DNA of 64,000 bases from Gimesia maris (GCF_008298035.1 NZ_CP042910.1:1818001-1882000); one strand, 5' to 3'. Numbered from the stretch's first letter, positions 38,196 to 48,628 are shown. Translations and numbers: made by a program. Notes: generated by a model from the sequence alone, not told the origin.

Positions 38196-38783
38196 ATGTC
38201 GGTTGGACGACCACGTGAATTTGATACAAATCAGGCATTAGACGATGCGTTAGATGTTTTCTGGCGAAACGGATATGAAGGTACGTCTATTTTGGAACTG
38301 ACTGAGGCCATGGGTATCAATCGGCCGAGTTTATATGCAGCCTTTGGAAATAAGGAAGCACTGTTTCATAAGGCCATTGATCGCTATATGGAAATCCGTG
38401 CCTGCCATCTTCTCAGTGCACTGGACGAGCCAACGGCCCGGGCAGTTGTGAAAAAACTCTGGAGCGGAAATATTGAGCTGATTTCGAACTCAAAAAATCC
38501 ACGTGGTTGTTTTCTGGTACAAAGCGCCCTGGCTTGCGGAGATGCCGCGGAGTCCATTCGCAAGGAAATGGTTAAACGCCGGTCCAAGTGTGAGAAACTA
38601 TTGTGTCAACGGTTAGAGCGTGCGATCGAGGAAGGGGATCTACCCGCCGATTCCAATGCAGAGCAACTGGCAAAATATGTATCGACGGTGTCTTATGGGA
38701 TCGCCGTACAGGCGGCAGGTGGAGCTGGGAGGAAACAATTGTGCGAAGTCGCTGATCTGGCTTTGCAGGCTTTTCCGGACTGA
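38196..38783 (+). CDS. TetR-family regulator of the efflux genes
   Basis: 195 residues. The TetR helix-turn-helix is at about 10-55 (SVGRPREFDTNQALDDALDVF, TSILELTEAMGINRPSLYAAFGNKEALF). The C-terminal ligand domain has no recognised specificity. Divergent from the AcrAB-type pair, so it most likely represses them and itself. Starts at 38196 with AAAAGGAG upstream. Confidence 0.87.
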   Translation: MSVGRPREFDTNQALDDALDVFWRNGYEGTSILELTEAMGINRPSLYAAFGNKEALFHKAIDRYMEIRACHLLSALDEPTARAVVKKLWSGNIELISNSKNPRGCFLVQSALACGDAAESIRKEMVKRRSKCEKLLCQRLERAIEEGDLPADSNAEQLAKYVSTVSYGIAVQAAGGAGRKQLCEVADLALQAFPD

Positions 38784-38917
38784 GTATAACTTCATCACAA
38801 ATTCATCACGACGCAGTTGAGTATTCAAAACAGGGCGCGCTATACTGTAGTCTTCTCTGGCTGAAGAGTCATTTACAGAAACCATTTTTAATCACTCGCC
38901 TGAGGGAAAGAAATGTG

Positions 38918-40615
38918 ATGAGTAACCTGAAACAGATTGCGGGGATCTTCTGTCTGCTTCTCTCTGGAACTGTTCTGCTACCTTCATTGTCGGCAGCTGA
39001 ACCCGTTGAGGATCGAGCTCACAAACGCGTATTAATCATCGGTATGGATGGCACGCGGCCGGATGCATTGCTAAAAGCCAGGACTCCTGCATTTGACAGA
39101 CTGATTCGTGAAGGTGCTTTTACCGATCAGGCACAGATATTAGGAAAACGTTATCAGAAAAATGATACAATCAGTGGTCCCGGGTGGTCGAGTATTCTGA
39201 CCGGCGTCTGGGCCGACAAACACGGTGTGCACGATAATAATTTCAAAGGTAAGAACTACGAACTGTTCCCGCATTTTTTCAAACGATTGAAGCGGGAACG
39301 ACCCGATGCACAGACAGCATCGTTCGTCTCCTGGGAGCCGATTCATAAATATATTCTATCAGAGGCAGATATTGCAGAGGTCGAGTCATTACCTCGAGCA
39401 AAAAAACAGATCGCAGATCTCAGTGCCTCTGCTTCGAAGCTCAATATTAATACCCGGGATGGGAAATGGCATCACCTGCTAGCTGTTCGAAAACAGGATG
39501 TCTTGCAGTTATATCTCGACGGTACTCAGATCGCTTCACTTTCTGGGGTGAATCTGGATTTTTCTCTGGGGGGAGCCTTTTATTATCTCGGAAGAGATAC
39601 CCGTACCGGTCAGACCTGTTTTCATGGACAACTGGATGATGTAAGAATCTGGAAGCGGGCTCTCTCGGCGGAGGAAATCAAGCTATTGGCTAAATCAACA
39701 GCCGGGTCTGTTCACTCTGTCGATCGTAAGGGCCTGCTTGCAGAGTACATGTTTGAGAACTGTCCAGAGAGCGATGGTAAGGTCAAGCAGTTCTCTGATA
39801 CGGCAGGTGATACGGGAGGACCTTTCCCGGCGAATGCTGTTTCGCCTACTTCAGAACTTCATAGAGTGAAGTTGGGATCCGGTGCTGAATCGCAGGCGTT
39901 AGATCTGGCTGCCGCAGGATCCAAATCGCATGGCTTGCGGATTGCTATGACAGAACCATTTCGAGATGTCACGCGATCAGACTTCACCATAGAAGCCCGT
40001 TTTAAAACGACGGATCAGGGCCGCAATATTCTTATGGGAAATTATGATGGAAAAGCAGGTGCATTGAATCTGGAGTTGCATCGGGGTAATACCGTACGGG
40101 TTTATGTTCAACCTCCTGATCCCCGTAATGCAGGGGCACTGAAGCGAGAAGGAGAACGGGATAAAATTATCGCAGCAAAGGCAGCACGCATCCTGAGTGA
40201 AGAGAATCCGTCTGCAATGTTTGTCTATTTTCATCAGACTGACGCGACAGGGCATGCGATTGGATTCAGCCCTGATGTTCCGGAATACGTTTCTGCCATT
40301 GAAAATGTGGATGCGTGTGTGAACACTGTTCTCAAAGCAATGCATTCCCGGCCCGATTATGAAAACGAGGACTGGCTGACGATTGTCTGTACTGATCATG
40401 GAGGTCTGAAACGCAGCCACAGCAACGGACACCAGGTGCCAGAAATTCGCAGGGTCTTTATGATTGTACATGGCCCGTCGGTGAAACCAGGGCGCATTCA
40501 GGAGCAGGCCTATCTGGTTGATGTGACAGCAACCGCACTGAAACACTTGCTGGGGAAAGTCGACCCACAGTGGCAGTTGGATGGCAAAGCGGTAGGATTG
40601 AAGGCGGAAAACTAA
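38918..40615 (+). CDS. Secreted phosphodiesterase/alkaline-phosphatase superfamily protein with inserted LamG-like domain
   Basis: 565 residues, signal peptide about 1-27. The N-terminal part (to about 165) has VLIIGMDGTRPDALLKART and SGPGWSSILTGVWADKHGV, the metal and nucleophile motifs of nucleotide pyrophosphatase/phosphodiesterases. The remaining metal motifs (FHQTDATGHAIGFSP, CTDHGGLKRSHSNGH) lie after about 425. Between them about 175-400 is a concanavalin/LamG fold (LYLDGTQIASLSG, LDDVRIWKRALSAEEIKLLA). So the LamG-like domain is inserted inside the catalytic domain, possibly to bind a polysaccharide. Start at ATG 38918; GTG 38915 is possible. Confidence 0.78.
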   Translation: MSNLKQIAGIFCLLLSGTVLLPSLSAAEPVEDRAHKRVLIIGMDGTRPDALLKARTPAFDRLIREGAFTDQAQILGKRYQKNDTISGPGWSSILTGVWADKHGVHDNNFKGKNYELFPHFFKRLKRERPDAQTASFVSWEPIHKYILSEADIAEVESLPRAKKQIADLSASASKLNINTRDGKWHHLLAVRKQDVLQLYLDGTQIASLSGVNLDFSLGGAFYYLGRDTRTGQTCFHGQLDDVRIWKRALSAEEIKLLAKSTAGSVHSVDRKGLLAEYMFENCPESDGKVKQFSDTAGDTGGPFPANAVSPTSELHRVKLGSGAESQALDLAAAGSKSHGLRIAMTEPFRDVTRSDFTIEARFKTTDQGRNILMGNYDGKAGALNLELHRGNTVRVYVQPPDPRNAGALKREGERDKIIAAKAARILSEENPSAMFVYFHQTDATGHAIGFSPDVPEYVSAIENVDACVNTVLKAMHSRPDYENEDWLTIVCTDHGGLKRSHSNGHQVPEIRRVFMIVHGPSVKPGRIQEQAYLVDVTATALKHLLGKVDPQWQLDGKAVGLKAEN

Positions 40616-40635
40616 ATTCGAGTTTGACGCAAAAA

Positions 40636-40667
40636 GGGGCTAAGTCGAAGAAACTGACTAAAGCCCC
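40636..40667 (-). terminator. Intrinsic terminator after the aldo/keto reductase
   Basis: GGGGCTAAGTC and GACTAAAGCCCC form a stem with one bulge and a short loop. On the minus strand a T5 run follows, ending the reductase transcript 15-45 nt after its stop. It could also end the plus-strand phosphodiesterase transcript. Confidence 0.75.
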
Positions 40668-40681
40668 CCGGTTCTCATCGT

Positions 40682-41695
<1,014 letters not shown>

Positions 41696-41854
41696 TCACT
41701 GTTTGAGTGCTGTTTGTGGCTCTTTATCAAGCTTAGTCGTGTCGGAGAACAGATGCAATGAAAGGTAACAGGGCGTATGAGTCCTGCGATGCAATATCGT
41801 ATTACACACCTAAAGGGAACTCTCTTCAGCTGTTTACCCGCAAACAAAAAACAC

Positions 41855-42439
41855 TCAAGGTACAAGAATTACCTCGACGCTGTTGGCAATATCGTAAGGC
41901 TTTTTTCCCTGTGCGGTTTCCACTTCACCAACGATTCGTATCGTCAAAATATAGCGACCTGGTGGAAATGGATCACCCTTAGGGTTATCAAAGTCGGAAG
42001 ACCCAGTCCAATTGTGCCCCTCCCACTCGAAAGAAATGGCATACACGCCTTTCTTGATTGTGCGGGCCGGTTTCTCGTTCTGTGGTCCAAGACCAAGATC
42101 CCGCAGCGAGTAGGATTGGCCATTACCCGAGATTTTCTCGAATGGAAACAAGCCACCTGGCCCCGGTCCCGACACAAACCCATCGTCTTGTGGACGTGGA
42201 ATGACGTTGTAGATGTCTTGTTTGACACGAATCGTGTAATCAATGGTGATGCCCTTTGATACTTCAGCTAGGGAGAAATGATATGCCTTCTTTGAAAATT
42301 CGATGGAAATGATGTTATCGATCGTTCTATTTTTTGCAGTTTCGGGTAAGTCGAATGTGTCTGTGGATTTCCTTGAACAGCCAGTTATAACGATGGCTAA
42401 AACGATTTTTACGGCGGTACCTCTCGACGAAATCGTCAT
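41855..42439 (-). CDS. Putative lipoprotein, unknown
   Basis: 194 residues from ATG 42439, preceded by AAAGGAAG; the frame opens at 42496. The N-terminus is a lipobox signal (AIVITGC, Cys about 21). The rest has no recognised domain; several beta-strand-like stretches (TIDYTIRVKQDIY, YILTIRIVGEVE) suggest an all-beta fold. It lies next to tRNA-Pro with no other gene, so it may be a recent arrival. Confidence 0.62.
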   Translation of the reverse strand: MTISSRGTAVKIVLAIVITGCSRKSTDTFDLPETAKNRTIDNIISIEFSKKAYHFSLAEVSKGITIDYTIRVKQDIYNVIPRPQDDGFVSGPGPGGLFPFEKISGNGQSYSLRDLGLGPQNEKPARTIKKGVYAISFEWEGHNWTGSSDFDNPKGDPFPPGRYILTIRIVGEVETAQGKKPYDIANSVEVILVP

Positions 42440-42781
42440 TTCATCTTCCTTTGTGCGAACGAACCTGCGTGTTCGCGGTACTGAATGCGTCAACATGTTT
42501 GACGTCGAAGCCGTAGGGAAAGTTCCAGCAATCAGCCATCTTTCGGACCGCGAACCGCTCCTGCTGTCGTTTTCTTCGGAGTTGTTGGTCGCCCTGACCG
42601 CTTCGGAATTTCCAAGATCTTTCGTAAATCCAACAACCGGTTTTATTAAGGCAGAGCCGATTGGAGCAAATCACTTCGAGAGCAGGCGACAACCGACAGA
42701 AATGTTGGTCCATTAAACCTGGGAGACAGAACGTCGTTTGACTTGTTAAAACAGACGTGAAACTCAGCGATTCCAATCAAA
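42440..42781. other. Intergenic region between lipoprotein and tRNA
   Basis: About 340 nt. A minus-strand frame (42441-42776) has no family features and overlaps the tRNA terminator. Nothing else recognisable. Confidence 0.4.
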
Positions 42782-42811
42782 AAGCCCACCGCCGAAAACG
42801 ACGATGGGCTT
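42782..42811 (-). terminator. Intrinsic terminator of tRNA-Pro
   Basis: A 13-bp stem (42782-42794 with 42799-42811, one to two mismatches) and an AAAA loop. On the minus strand it is followed by a T5 run, so it ends the tRNA transcript 15 nt downstream of its 3' end. Confidence 0.85.
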
Positions 42812-42825
42812 GTATGGTAAGTAAG

Positions 42826-42899
42826 TCGGGACGACAGGATTTGAACCTGCGACCTCTACACCCCCAGTGTAGCGCGCTACCAGGCTGCGCTACGTCCCG
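42826..42899 (-). tRNA. tRNA-Pro(GGG)
   Basis: Minus strand, 74 nt. The acceptor stem is CGGGACG/CGTCCCG, the D arm GCGCAGCCTGGTAGCGC, the anticodon arm CTACA-CTGGGGG-TGTAG with anticodon GGG, and the T arm GCAGG-TTCAAAT-CCTGT. CCA is not encoded. The D-arm form is typical of proline tRNAs. A terminator follows. Confidence 0.95.
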
Positions 42900-43398
42900 A
42901 TTTGTGAGAAGCTCTGGCAGAATAGCTCAGAGTTCTATAACTTGCTGTTGATTCGCACTTTATCGCACGCTCGGACAAGAAATTCAAGATAACGGGGACA
43001 CTTACCCGCTTTTGTGTGCAAAATAATTTTGTGCTTTCCGCAAATCTGCTGTTTTCACGGTCGATTTAGTCTGTCTCCGGCTTTGCTGTAGCGTCCCCAG
43101 GTCGATTTGGATCAAGTATAATAGATCGAGAGACGCTATGGTTAAATGTGATACGATCTAGACTATTGAAACATGGATTTGTGAAGAGGTTCGCAGATTT
43201 TCAGACGTTGAGCGTATTGGGTGTTCATACTTAAGTTGAAATATATAAATGACTTACGGAAGTTGAGCGGGGTTTGGCATGGAGAAACTTGTCTTGGCAG
43301 AAATTCAGGATCGCAGTAAAATCTCCGCTCTTCTATCGGGTTTCCCGACCTGAGGTCGAGTTTTGTGCCGTTCCCGTTATTTCTGATTCTAATAATCC
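42900..43398. other. Intergenic region with repeat copy 2
   Basis: About 500 nt between tRNA-Pro and the PEGA lipoprotein gene. Holds the inverted-repeat element (43086-43155). Frames of 85-98 codons at 43163-43531 on both strands overlap the next gene and lack features. Confidence 0.45.
43086..43155 (+). repeat. 67-nt inverted-repeat element, copy 2
   Basis: TAGCGTC (43089-43095) and GACGCTA (43132-43138), 50 nt outer span, followed by ATGGTTAAATGTGAT as in copy 1. See the copy at 15101-15172, which is in opposite orientation and has the same 50-nt spacing. It also carries a TATAAT in the middle. Confidence 0.7.
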
Positions 43399-43860
43399 AT
43401 GTCCGATTCCTGTCTGTCCGATACCCCTGTTTTTTGGCGTGATACAGCTGCGAATACAAAGCGGCAGTGTCTGCTTGCGCTATTGGTTCTGCTGGCGTTT
43501 ACGCAATCAGGCTGTGTACATCGGAGAATGACGATCCGTTCGATCCCCGCCGGGGCGCTGGTCAAAGTGGATGGAGATGAAATCGGCTATACGCCGGTCT
43601 CTGTCGATTTCACTTATTATGCGACACGGGAAATCACGTTGACCAAAGATGGCTACGAAACGCAGACGGTAATGCAGAAGGTCAAAACCCCCTGGTATCA
43701 GGTTTTTCCTCTGGATGCAGTATCAGACAACCTGCTGCCTTTCGAGGTGACCAATCGTCATGATTTCACCTACCAGTTGCAGCCCAAGGTGGTTGTGCCG
43801 ACGGAAGAGCTGTTAAACCGTGGGAATATGCTGCGCAATGAGACACAGATCGGGCAGTAA
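43399..43860 (+). CDS. PEGA-domain lipoprotein
   Basis: 153 residues. Signal peptide with lipobox TQSGC at about 35-39 after a rather long N-region, then a PEGA repeat (MTIRSIPAGALVKVDGDEIG, then TREITLTKDGYETQTV). PEGA domains occur in surface proteins and may bind carbohydrate or other ligands. It ends 15 nt before the convergent hydrolase gene. Confidence 0.78.
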   Translation: MSDSCLSDTPVFWRDTAANTKRQCLLALLVLLAFTQSGCVHRRMTIRSIPAGALVKVDGDEIGYTPVSVDFTYYATREITLTKDGYETQTVMQKVKTPWYQVFPLDAVSDNLLPFEVTNRHDFTYQLQPKVVVPTEELLNRGNMLRNETQIGQ

Positions 43861-43875
43861 CCGAAATCAATGTCG

Positions 43876-44715
43876 TTACTGCTGCGCTGATTTTTTCAGC
43901 ATGAATTTCAGAAGTGAATTACTGTCCTCATAGGATGTTGAATGTCCCTGTTGGGGACGATCAATCAACAGGATTCGTCTGTTTAACTGTTTCAGTATCC
44001 GAGCCAGGCGACGCGCACTGTCCGGAGGCACCAGCTGATCCTGACCGCCAACGGAAATACTGACGGGCATGGTGAACTTTTCCGGCCAGTATTCGGCACT
44101 TCGTTTTTTATATTCGGTGGGAATTTCCTGTTTGGTGCCTCCGAATGATGCCTGGATGGCGGGTTGGAATTTGTCATACTCCAGATGATTGGCAGTAGGA
44201 TTCATCGCGGTGACCCCATCAATGAGTTCGGGATGCAGAGCTGCAAAGGTCAGGCTGGATGAACCGCCCATGGAACCGCCACACAGATAGACCTGACTGA
44301 TCTGATATTGTTTTTTAAGATCCGCAATAATCTGGACGAGGTCTGCTTCTGCTTTGGGCCCCATCCAGGAAGTACGGGCGCGATAGTCGGGTGAGACATA
44401 CAACATCTGATGCTCTGCTGCAAAGTCGCGGGCTGCCTTACATTCGCCTCTCATCTCTTTCACAAACTGCCAGCGATCCGATCCGTGACCGTGTAAAGCA
44501 ATCAAGGCAGGATGAGGCTTCTGTTCATCAAAGGGTTTCGGCAACATGAGGACGTAGTGTTGCAGACTCTGATCACAGCTGGCGGTGAATGCAATGTCCT
44601 GAGGAGCAGACAGTCTTTGTGCGAGGTCGGCTGCTTGAGTTGATGTGTTTATTAATAAACAGCATGCGATGTATGTTAAACCAGTTTGATATAGTTTCTG
44701 CTTGTCAATATTCAT
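43876..44715 (-). CDS. Alpha/beta hydrolase (secreted esterase/peptidase type)
   Basis: 279 residues with a signal peptide (about 1-28). The catalytic nucleophile is Ser148 in YLCGGSMGGSS; GGQDQLVPPDSA and QGHSTSYEDS supply the Asp and His. It fits the feruloyl-esterase/prolyl-oligopeptidase-like group. Start taken at ATG 44715; a TTG at 44745 lies inside the symporter gene. Last gene of the GntR-led operon; it may release an ester-linked substrate taken up by the symporter. Confidence 0.8.
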   Translation of the reverse strand: MNIDKQKLYQTGLTYIACCLLINTSTQAADLAQRLSAPQDIAFTASCDQSLQHYVLMLPKPFDEQKPHPALIALHGHGSDRWQFVKEMRGECKAARDFAAEHQMLYVSPDYRARTSWMGPKAEADLVQIIADLKKQYQISQVYLCGGSMGGSSSLTFAALHPELIDGVTAMNPTANHLEYDKFQPAIQASFGGTKQEIPTEYKKRSAEYWPEKFTMPVSISVGGQDQLVPPDSARRLARILKQLNRRILLIDRPQQGHSTSYEDSNSLLKFMLKKSAQQ

Positions 44716-44728
44716 ATTGGTCTGTGGT

Positions 44729-46402
44729 TTACCAGAAGAGTCCAAAAATGATCCAGAATGAAATGGCGATTAAGACCAGGGCGTACCAGTTCGGATTCAA
44801 GTATTGCGGCGTTGATTTTTTGAAGGGACTGATTTGGATATCCAGCAGTTCCTCCCGGCTTTCTGTGAGCCAGGTCTGTTCTTTGATTACGTCATCCTGT
44901 TTCAATACCAGTGCACTCTCTTTTTCCAGCCAGCCCCATTTAATCGCTGCTAAAAACATGGCAAGGGCAGTGACCAGCATCGAAGCCGGGAAGGCATACC
45001 ATTTTTCGGTCAGTAACGGGCTGAATAGTTGATGGTCGACCAGTTCGCGGTCGATGAAGCCGAGTATTCCAAACGATGAGCCGGCGATCAGCCCCACCAG
45101 ACCGCTCTGGCGAGGAACGCGAGAAAGAACTCCCAGTAGATAGATGGTAAACAGCGGCGTGACAAAAATCGGAATCAGTGTGCGAAATGCCTGGATCATA
45201 TTGTCATAGCGAACAATGAAGGGGATATACAGGAAACCGATTAGCAGGATGCCAACAGTCGCCCAGCGAGTGACTTTAAGGTAGTGTTTTTCCGTTTGAT
45301 TGTTACAGATCCAGCATGCATAGATATCGCGTGTAAATAATGCGGATAACGCAGAGCCGATCGAATCGAAGGTACTGATGGCAGCAGAGAGGATGCCGGC
45401 GACCACCAGTCCTTTGAATCCGGGGGCCAGAAACTGGTTGGCATAATACGGGAATAACTGGTCTGGAGCGGAGTGCGCTGTAAATTCGGGGACCAGGACA
45501 CGCCCCATGACACCCATTAACGTCGTGCCGATCATGATGGGCATTATCAGCAGACAGCCGAACAGAGTTGCCATTTTCATATCCCACAAAGAGCGGGCCC
45601 CCATCAGTCGCATGGTCTGCGTATGGTTTACAGTGTAATAACCCAGGCCAATGATCGACCAGCCCATGACGATCAGATAGGGGGAAGTAGACTGGCTGTC
45701 CTGAAACTGTCCGATGTGCAGCCAGTTGATCAGTGGTTGCCCGTTGGCATCAGTTGACTCTGAGAGCTTTTGAACGGTGGCTGCCCAGCCTCCACTGGCT
45801 GACCAGACAGCAAAGAAAATCGTGATGCCGCCAGCGATCATGATCAGGCTCTGCAAGGCATCTGTCCAGACCACGGATGTCAAACCTCCCCAGGTCGTGT
45901 AGGCGGCGGTGAAAATGACGAGAAGTATGATCAGGGACCAGCATTGCAAGGGAGTGAAATCTAGAATTCCCTGCAGCATGAGATAGATTGACCAGATCAT
46001 CAGGCCGAGCATGCTGGTGCGATACTGAATCTGAATCAGGGCGCTGATGGTGCGAATCGATTTTCCGAAGCGTGTTTCCAGGTATTCCGCGTTCGTGTAA
46101 AAGCCACCTTTGTAGAGTACCGGGACCACTACAAACGAAGCCAGGACAGCACCGCAGACACTGGCGAGTGTAAAGGCCGTAATGATGTGCATGCCATGAT
46201 TATAAGCGTAACCGGTTAATGAGACGGCGTCAGCATTATCGACACTGGTAGCGAATATAGAAAGTCCGAGTCCCCACCAGGGAAGCGAACGACCTCCCAG
46301 GAACCAGTCACTGCTGGAGTGGGTGCTGCGAGCCAGGTAAAACCCGAAGGCGATTACCGACCCATTAAGCAAGAACACGATCATCCAGTCCAGCCAACTC
46401 AT
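44729..46402 (-). CDS. Sodium:solute symporter (SSS family)
   Basis: 557 residues, about 13-14 helices. The family motifs are WWGLGLSIFATSVDNADAVS near the start, then WTDALQSLIMIAGGI and GLVVAGILSAAISTFDSIGSALSALFTRDI. It couples uptake of an organic substrate to sodium. The specific substrate is not readable; the neighbouring dehydratase and deacylase suggest an acidic or acylated compound. 32 nt upstream lies the M14 gene stop. Confidence 0.9.
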   Translation of the reverse strand: MSWLDWMIVFLLNGSVIAFGFYLARSTHSSSDWFLGGRSLPWWGLGLSIFATSVDNADAVSLTGYAYNHGMHIITAFTLASVCGAVLASFVVVPVLYKGGFYTNAEYLETRFGKSIRTISALIQIQYRTSMLGLMIWSIYLMLQGILDFTPLQCWSLIILLVIFTAAYTTWGGLTSVVWTDALQSLIMIAGGITIFFAVWSASGGWAATVQKLSESTDANGQPLINWLHIGQFQDSQSTSPYLIVMGWSIIGLGYYTVNHTQTMRLMGARSLWDMKMATLFGCLLIMPIMIGTTLMGVMGRVLVPEFTAHSAPDQLFPYYANQFLAPGFKGLVVAGILSAAISTFDSIGSALSALFTRDIYACWICNNQTEKHYLKVTRWATVGILLIGFLYIPFIVRYDNMIQAFRTLIPIFVTPLFTIYLLGVLSRVPRQSGLVGLIAGSSFGILGFIDRELVDHQLFSPLLTEKWYAFPASMLVTALAMFLAAIKWGWLEKESALVLKQDDVIKEQTWLTESREELLDIQISPFKKSTPQYLNPNWYALVLIAISFWIIFGLFW

Positions 46403-46434
46403 TTGAGAGATCCCTTTTGCTTCGAAAACTGTGG

Positions 46435-47469
46435 TTACGCAAATGTTTTCAGAACATCTGTTTCCACATCATGGGCGAGACAGAACAGGATATCGCCTTG
46501 ACTGGTCAGGGTGGGGCCACGATGGGCTATGGCGATTCCCTTTGAAGGGGCGTGGATGATGGTCGGTTCTCGATCAGGGCGTTCCAGAAAATGGAGTGCC
46601 CCTAAGGGCTGGTCTACGGAGACATCCGCGCCGACATCGACGAAGCTTTCGAAGATACCTGATTCCGGGGCGAACAGATAATCTTCCGCGTCCAGAGCCT
46701 GAATCCAGCGAGTCGGTGGCAACCCCAGATCGGAACGCGATGTCTCTTCACCAGCGAGAACTTTCAGATGAATGAGCACATTCTTCAGTCCAGACTGACA
46801 GAGTCGATGTACGGCGGCGTTGGTGACCTCTCCACCTCCCATTTCTGTTGTGACGACGGTCTTGCCCATGTTTTCCGCTTCGACAGGCAACAATCCCTTG
46901 CCGGCGATGTCGGCATAGAGGAAGGAAAAATCGGTATTATAGGCTTCCGTTGCAGCCGCCATACGGCGGAGTTGTTCACGATTTTCGACCAGATGCATAT
47001 GAGCGCACGGATAGAAATAGACGCCTCGTCCTCCTGTGTGCAGATCGATGACGACATCAACACGCGGAAAGATTTCATGGGTCAGGTAATGAGCCATGAT
47101 CTCTGTGACAGTGCCTTCCGCATTTCCGGGGAAGCAGCGATTCAGATTTTTTCCATCCAGGGGAGAGAGTCGAGTCGCAGATTTGGCTGCAGGGATGTTG
47201 ATTGCGGGGATAAAGATAATGCGTCCTGAAATATCGTCCAGGTTCAATTCTTTCATCAGTTTCATGATGGCGATCTGCCCGGGATATTCATCCCCGTGAT
47301 TTCCCGCCATCAGCAGTACAGTCGGACCTTCGCCGCTTGCCATTGTTGAGATGGGAATCTGTAGCTGTGCCCAGCCACTTAAATTGTAGGAGAAGGGGAT
47401 GTTGAGTGTCCCCCATTGGATGCCGGTTTTATCGAAATCAATCCTGGTACTGATCGGAGTTTGAGTCAT
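46435..47469 (-). CDS. Succinylglutamate desuccinylase/aspartoacylase-like M14 deacylase
   Basis: 344 residues from ATG 47469 (the frame is open to 47553). Zinc ligands His58 and Glu61 in AGNHGDEYPG and His144 in VIDLHTGG are present. The family removes acyl groups from N-acyl amino acids, or cleaves related amides (for example DoeB-type N-acetyl-diaminobutyrate deacetylase, to which it is similar in layout). The exact substrate is unknown. Sits between the dehydratase and the symporter in the operon. Confidence 0.82.
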   Translation of the reverse strand: MTQTPISTRIDFDKTGIQWGTLNIPFSYNLSGWAQLQIPISTMASGEGPTVLLMAGNHGDEYPGQIAIMKLMKELNLDDISGRIIFIPAINIPAAKSATRLSPLDGKNLNRCFPGNAEGTVTEIMAHYLTHEIFPRVDVVIDLHTGGRGVYFYPCAHMHLVENREQLRRMAAATEAYNTDFSFLYADIAGKGLLPVEAENMGKTVVTTEMGGGEVTNAAVHRLCQSGLKNVLIHLKVLAGEETSRSDLGLPPTRWIQALDAEDYLFAPESGIFESFVDVGADVSVDQPLGALHFLERPDREPTIIHAPSKGIAIAHRGPTLTSQGDILFCLAHDVETDVLKTFA

Positions 47470-47509
47470 GTTGAAGCTTCTATTGATATGTGGGGAAACC
47501 GGTCTGATA

Positions 47510-48628
47510 TTAGTTAGATTCAGCGACGATATGTGCTGCGACAAAATCTTCATTCAGAGTGATGCCAAGTCCGGGACGGTTGGGAACCTGAATGACTCCA
47601 TTTTCTGCCTGTACTTTTTCGAGAGTCAACTCATGGCGGAGTGGTTCATCTTCGACGCAATCTTCGAAGATGAAGGCATCTTTGCAGGTGGCCAGCCAGT
47701 GCAGGCTGGCGGCGACAGTAATCGGACTGGTATAACAGTGGTTGCAGGGACGGGCACCAATTTCCGCGACTCTTTGTTTCAGGTAACTGGCCTCAGTAAA
47801 ACCATTGCGGGCCAGATCGATCTGATAGACATCCAGAGCTCTTTGTTCGAAGTAGGGGCGAAACGATTCACGACCACACTCTTCTTCGCCGGCAGCGATG
47901 GGGACGGGAGAACGATCTTTCAGCCACGCATAACCGGCGATGTCATGAGGAAACAGCGGTTCTTCAAGCCAGCCGATATTGTAATCGGAAAAAGCGTGTG
48001 CCCGCTGTAACGCGGTACGGGCGTCCCAGACACAGCCGGCGTCGATCAATAAAATCCCATCGCCCATCCCTTCGCGTGCTCCCGCGACCAGTTCAATATC
48101 AAGCTGTTCCGACTGCCCCATTGGTTCCCAGCCGAATTTGACCGCAGTGTAACCGTTTTCAATCCAGCGCTGGCCGATGTCACAGGTTTCCTGACCATCC
48201 TTACCAAACAGGATCGAAGCATACGCCTGGAATTCGGTGTGATATTGTCCTCCCAGCAAGCGATGAATGGGTTCTTTAAAATGTTTGCCCTTTAAATCCC
48301 AGAGTGCCATATCAATGGCTGCCATCGCGGTGATCGTGACGCCGGTTCTGCCGAAGTACATGGTATGGCGATACATTTTCTGCCAGAGACGTTCTGTTTC
48401 GAGTGGGTTTTCACCGATCAGCAGTTCGCGCAATCCACAGGCGACATTGTGACTGTAGGGAGCGTCAATGATTGCTTTGACGACTTCTGGAGAAGAGTCG
48501 GCTTCTCCGATGCCTTCCAGGCCTGTATCTGTTTTGATACGAACCAGTACCGAATCCTGACAGCTGGCTGTTTTGTTGGTGACAGAACCGGAACGTAAAA
48601 TCTGACAGGTGATTTGTTCAATTTTCAT
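47510..48628 (-). CDS. Mandelate racemase/muconate lactonising enzyme-type dehydratase
   Basis: 372 residues of the enolase superfamily, full length. Residue numbering fits mandelate racemase closely: Lys164 (AVKFGW), metal ligands Asp196 (LIDAGCVWD), Glu222 (WLEEPL) and Glu248 (AAGEEECGRE), then Asp271 (QIDLARNG), His297 (PCNHCYTSPI) and Glu322 (FEDCVED). A His-Asp dyad places it in the mandelate-racemase subgroup, mostly acid-sugar dehydratases. Substrate unknown; the second base KxK is not kept (K-F-G). Fourth gene in the operon. Confidence 0.88.
   Translation of the reverse strand: MKIEQITCQILRSGSVTNKTASCQDSVLVRIKTDTGLEGIGEADSSPEVVKAIIDAPYSHNVACGLRELLIGENPLETERLWQKMYRHTMYFGRTGVTITAMAAIDMALWDLKGKHFKEPIHRLLGGQYHTEFQAYASILFGKDGQETCDIGQRWIENGYTAVKFGWEPMGQSEQLDIELVAGAREGMGDGILLIDAGCVWDARTALQRAHAFSDYNIGWLEEPLFPHDIAGYAWLKDRSPVPIAAGEEECGRESFRPYFEQRALDVYQIDLARNGFTEASYLKQRVAEIGARPCNHCYTSPITVAASLHWLATCKDAFIFEDCVEDEPLRHELTLEKVQAENGVIQVPNRPGLGITLNEDFVAAHIVAESN

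Noticed and set aside
41777-42259. Plus-strand frame of 160 codons
   Set aside because: Antisense to the lipoprotein, which has a lipobox and a ribosome site.
42441-42776. Minus-strand frame of 111 codons between lipoprotein and tRNA
   Set aside because: No recognisable motif; its start lies beside the tRNA terminator and it overlaps the lipoprotein's upstream region.
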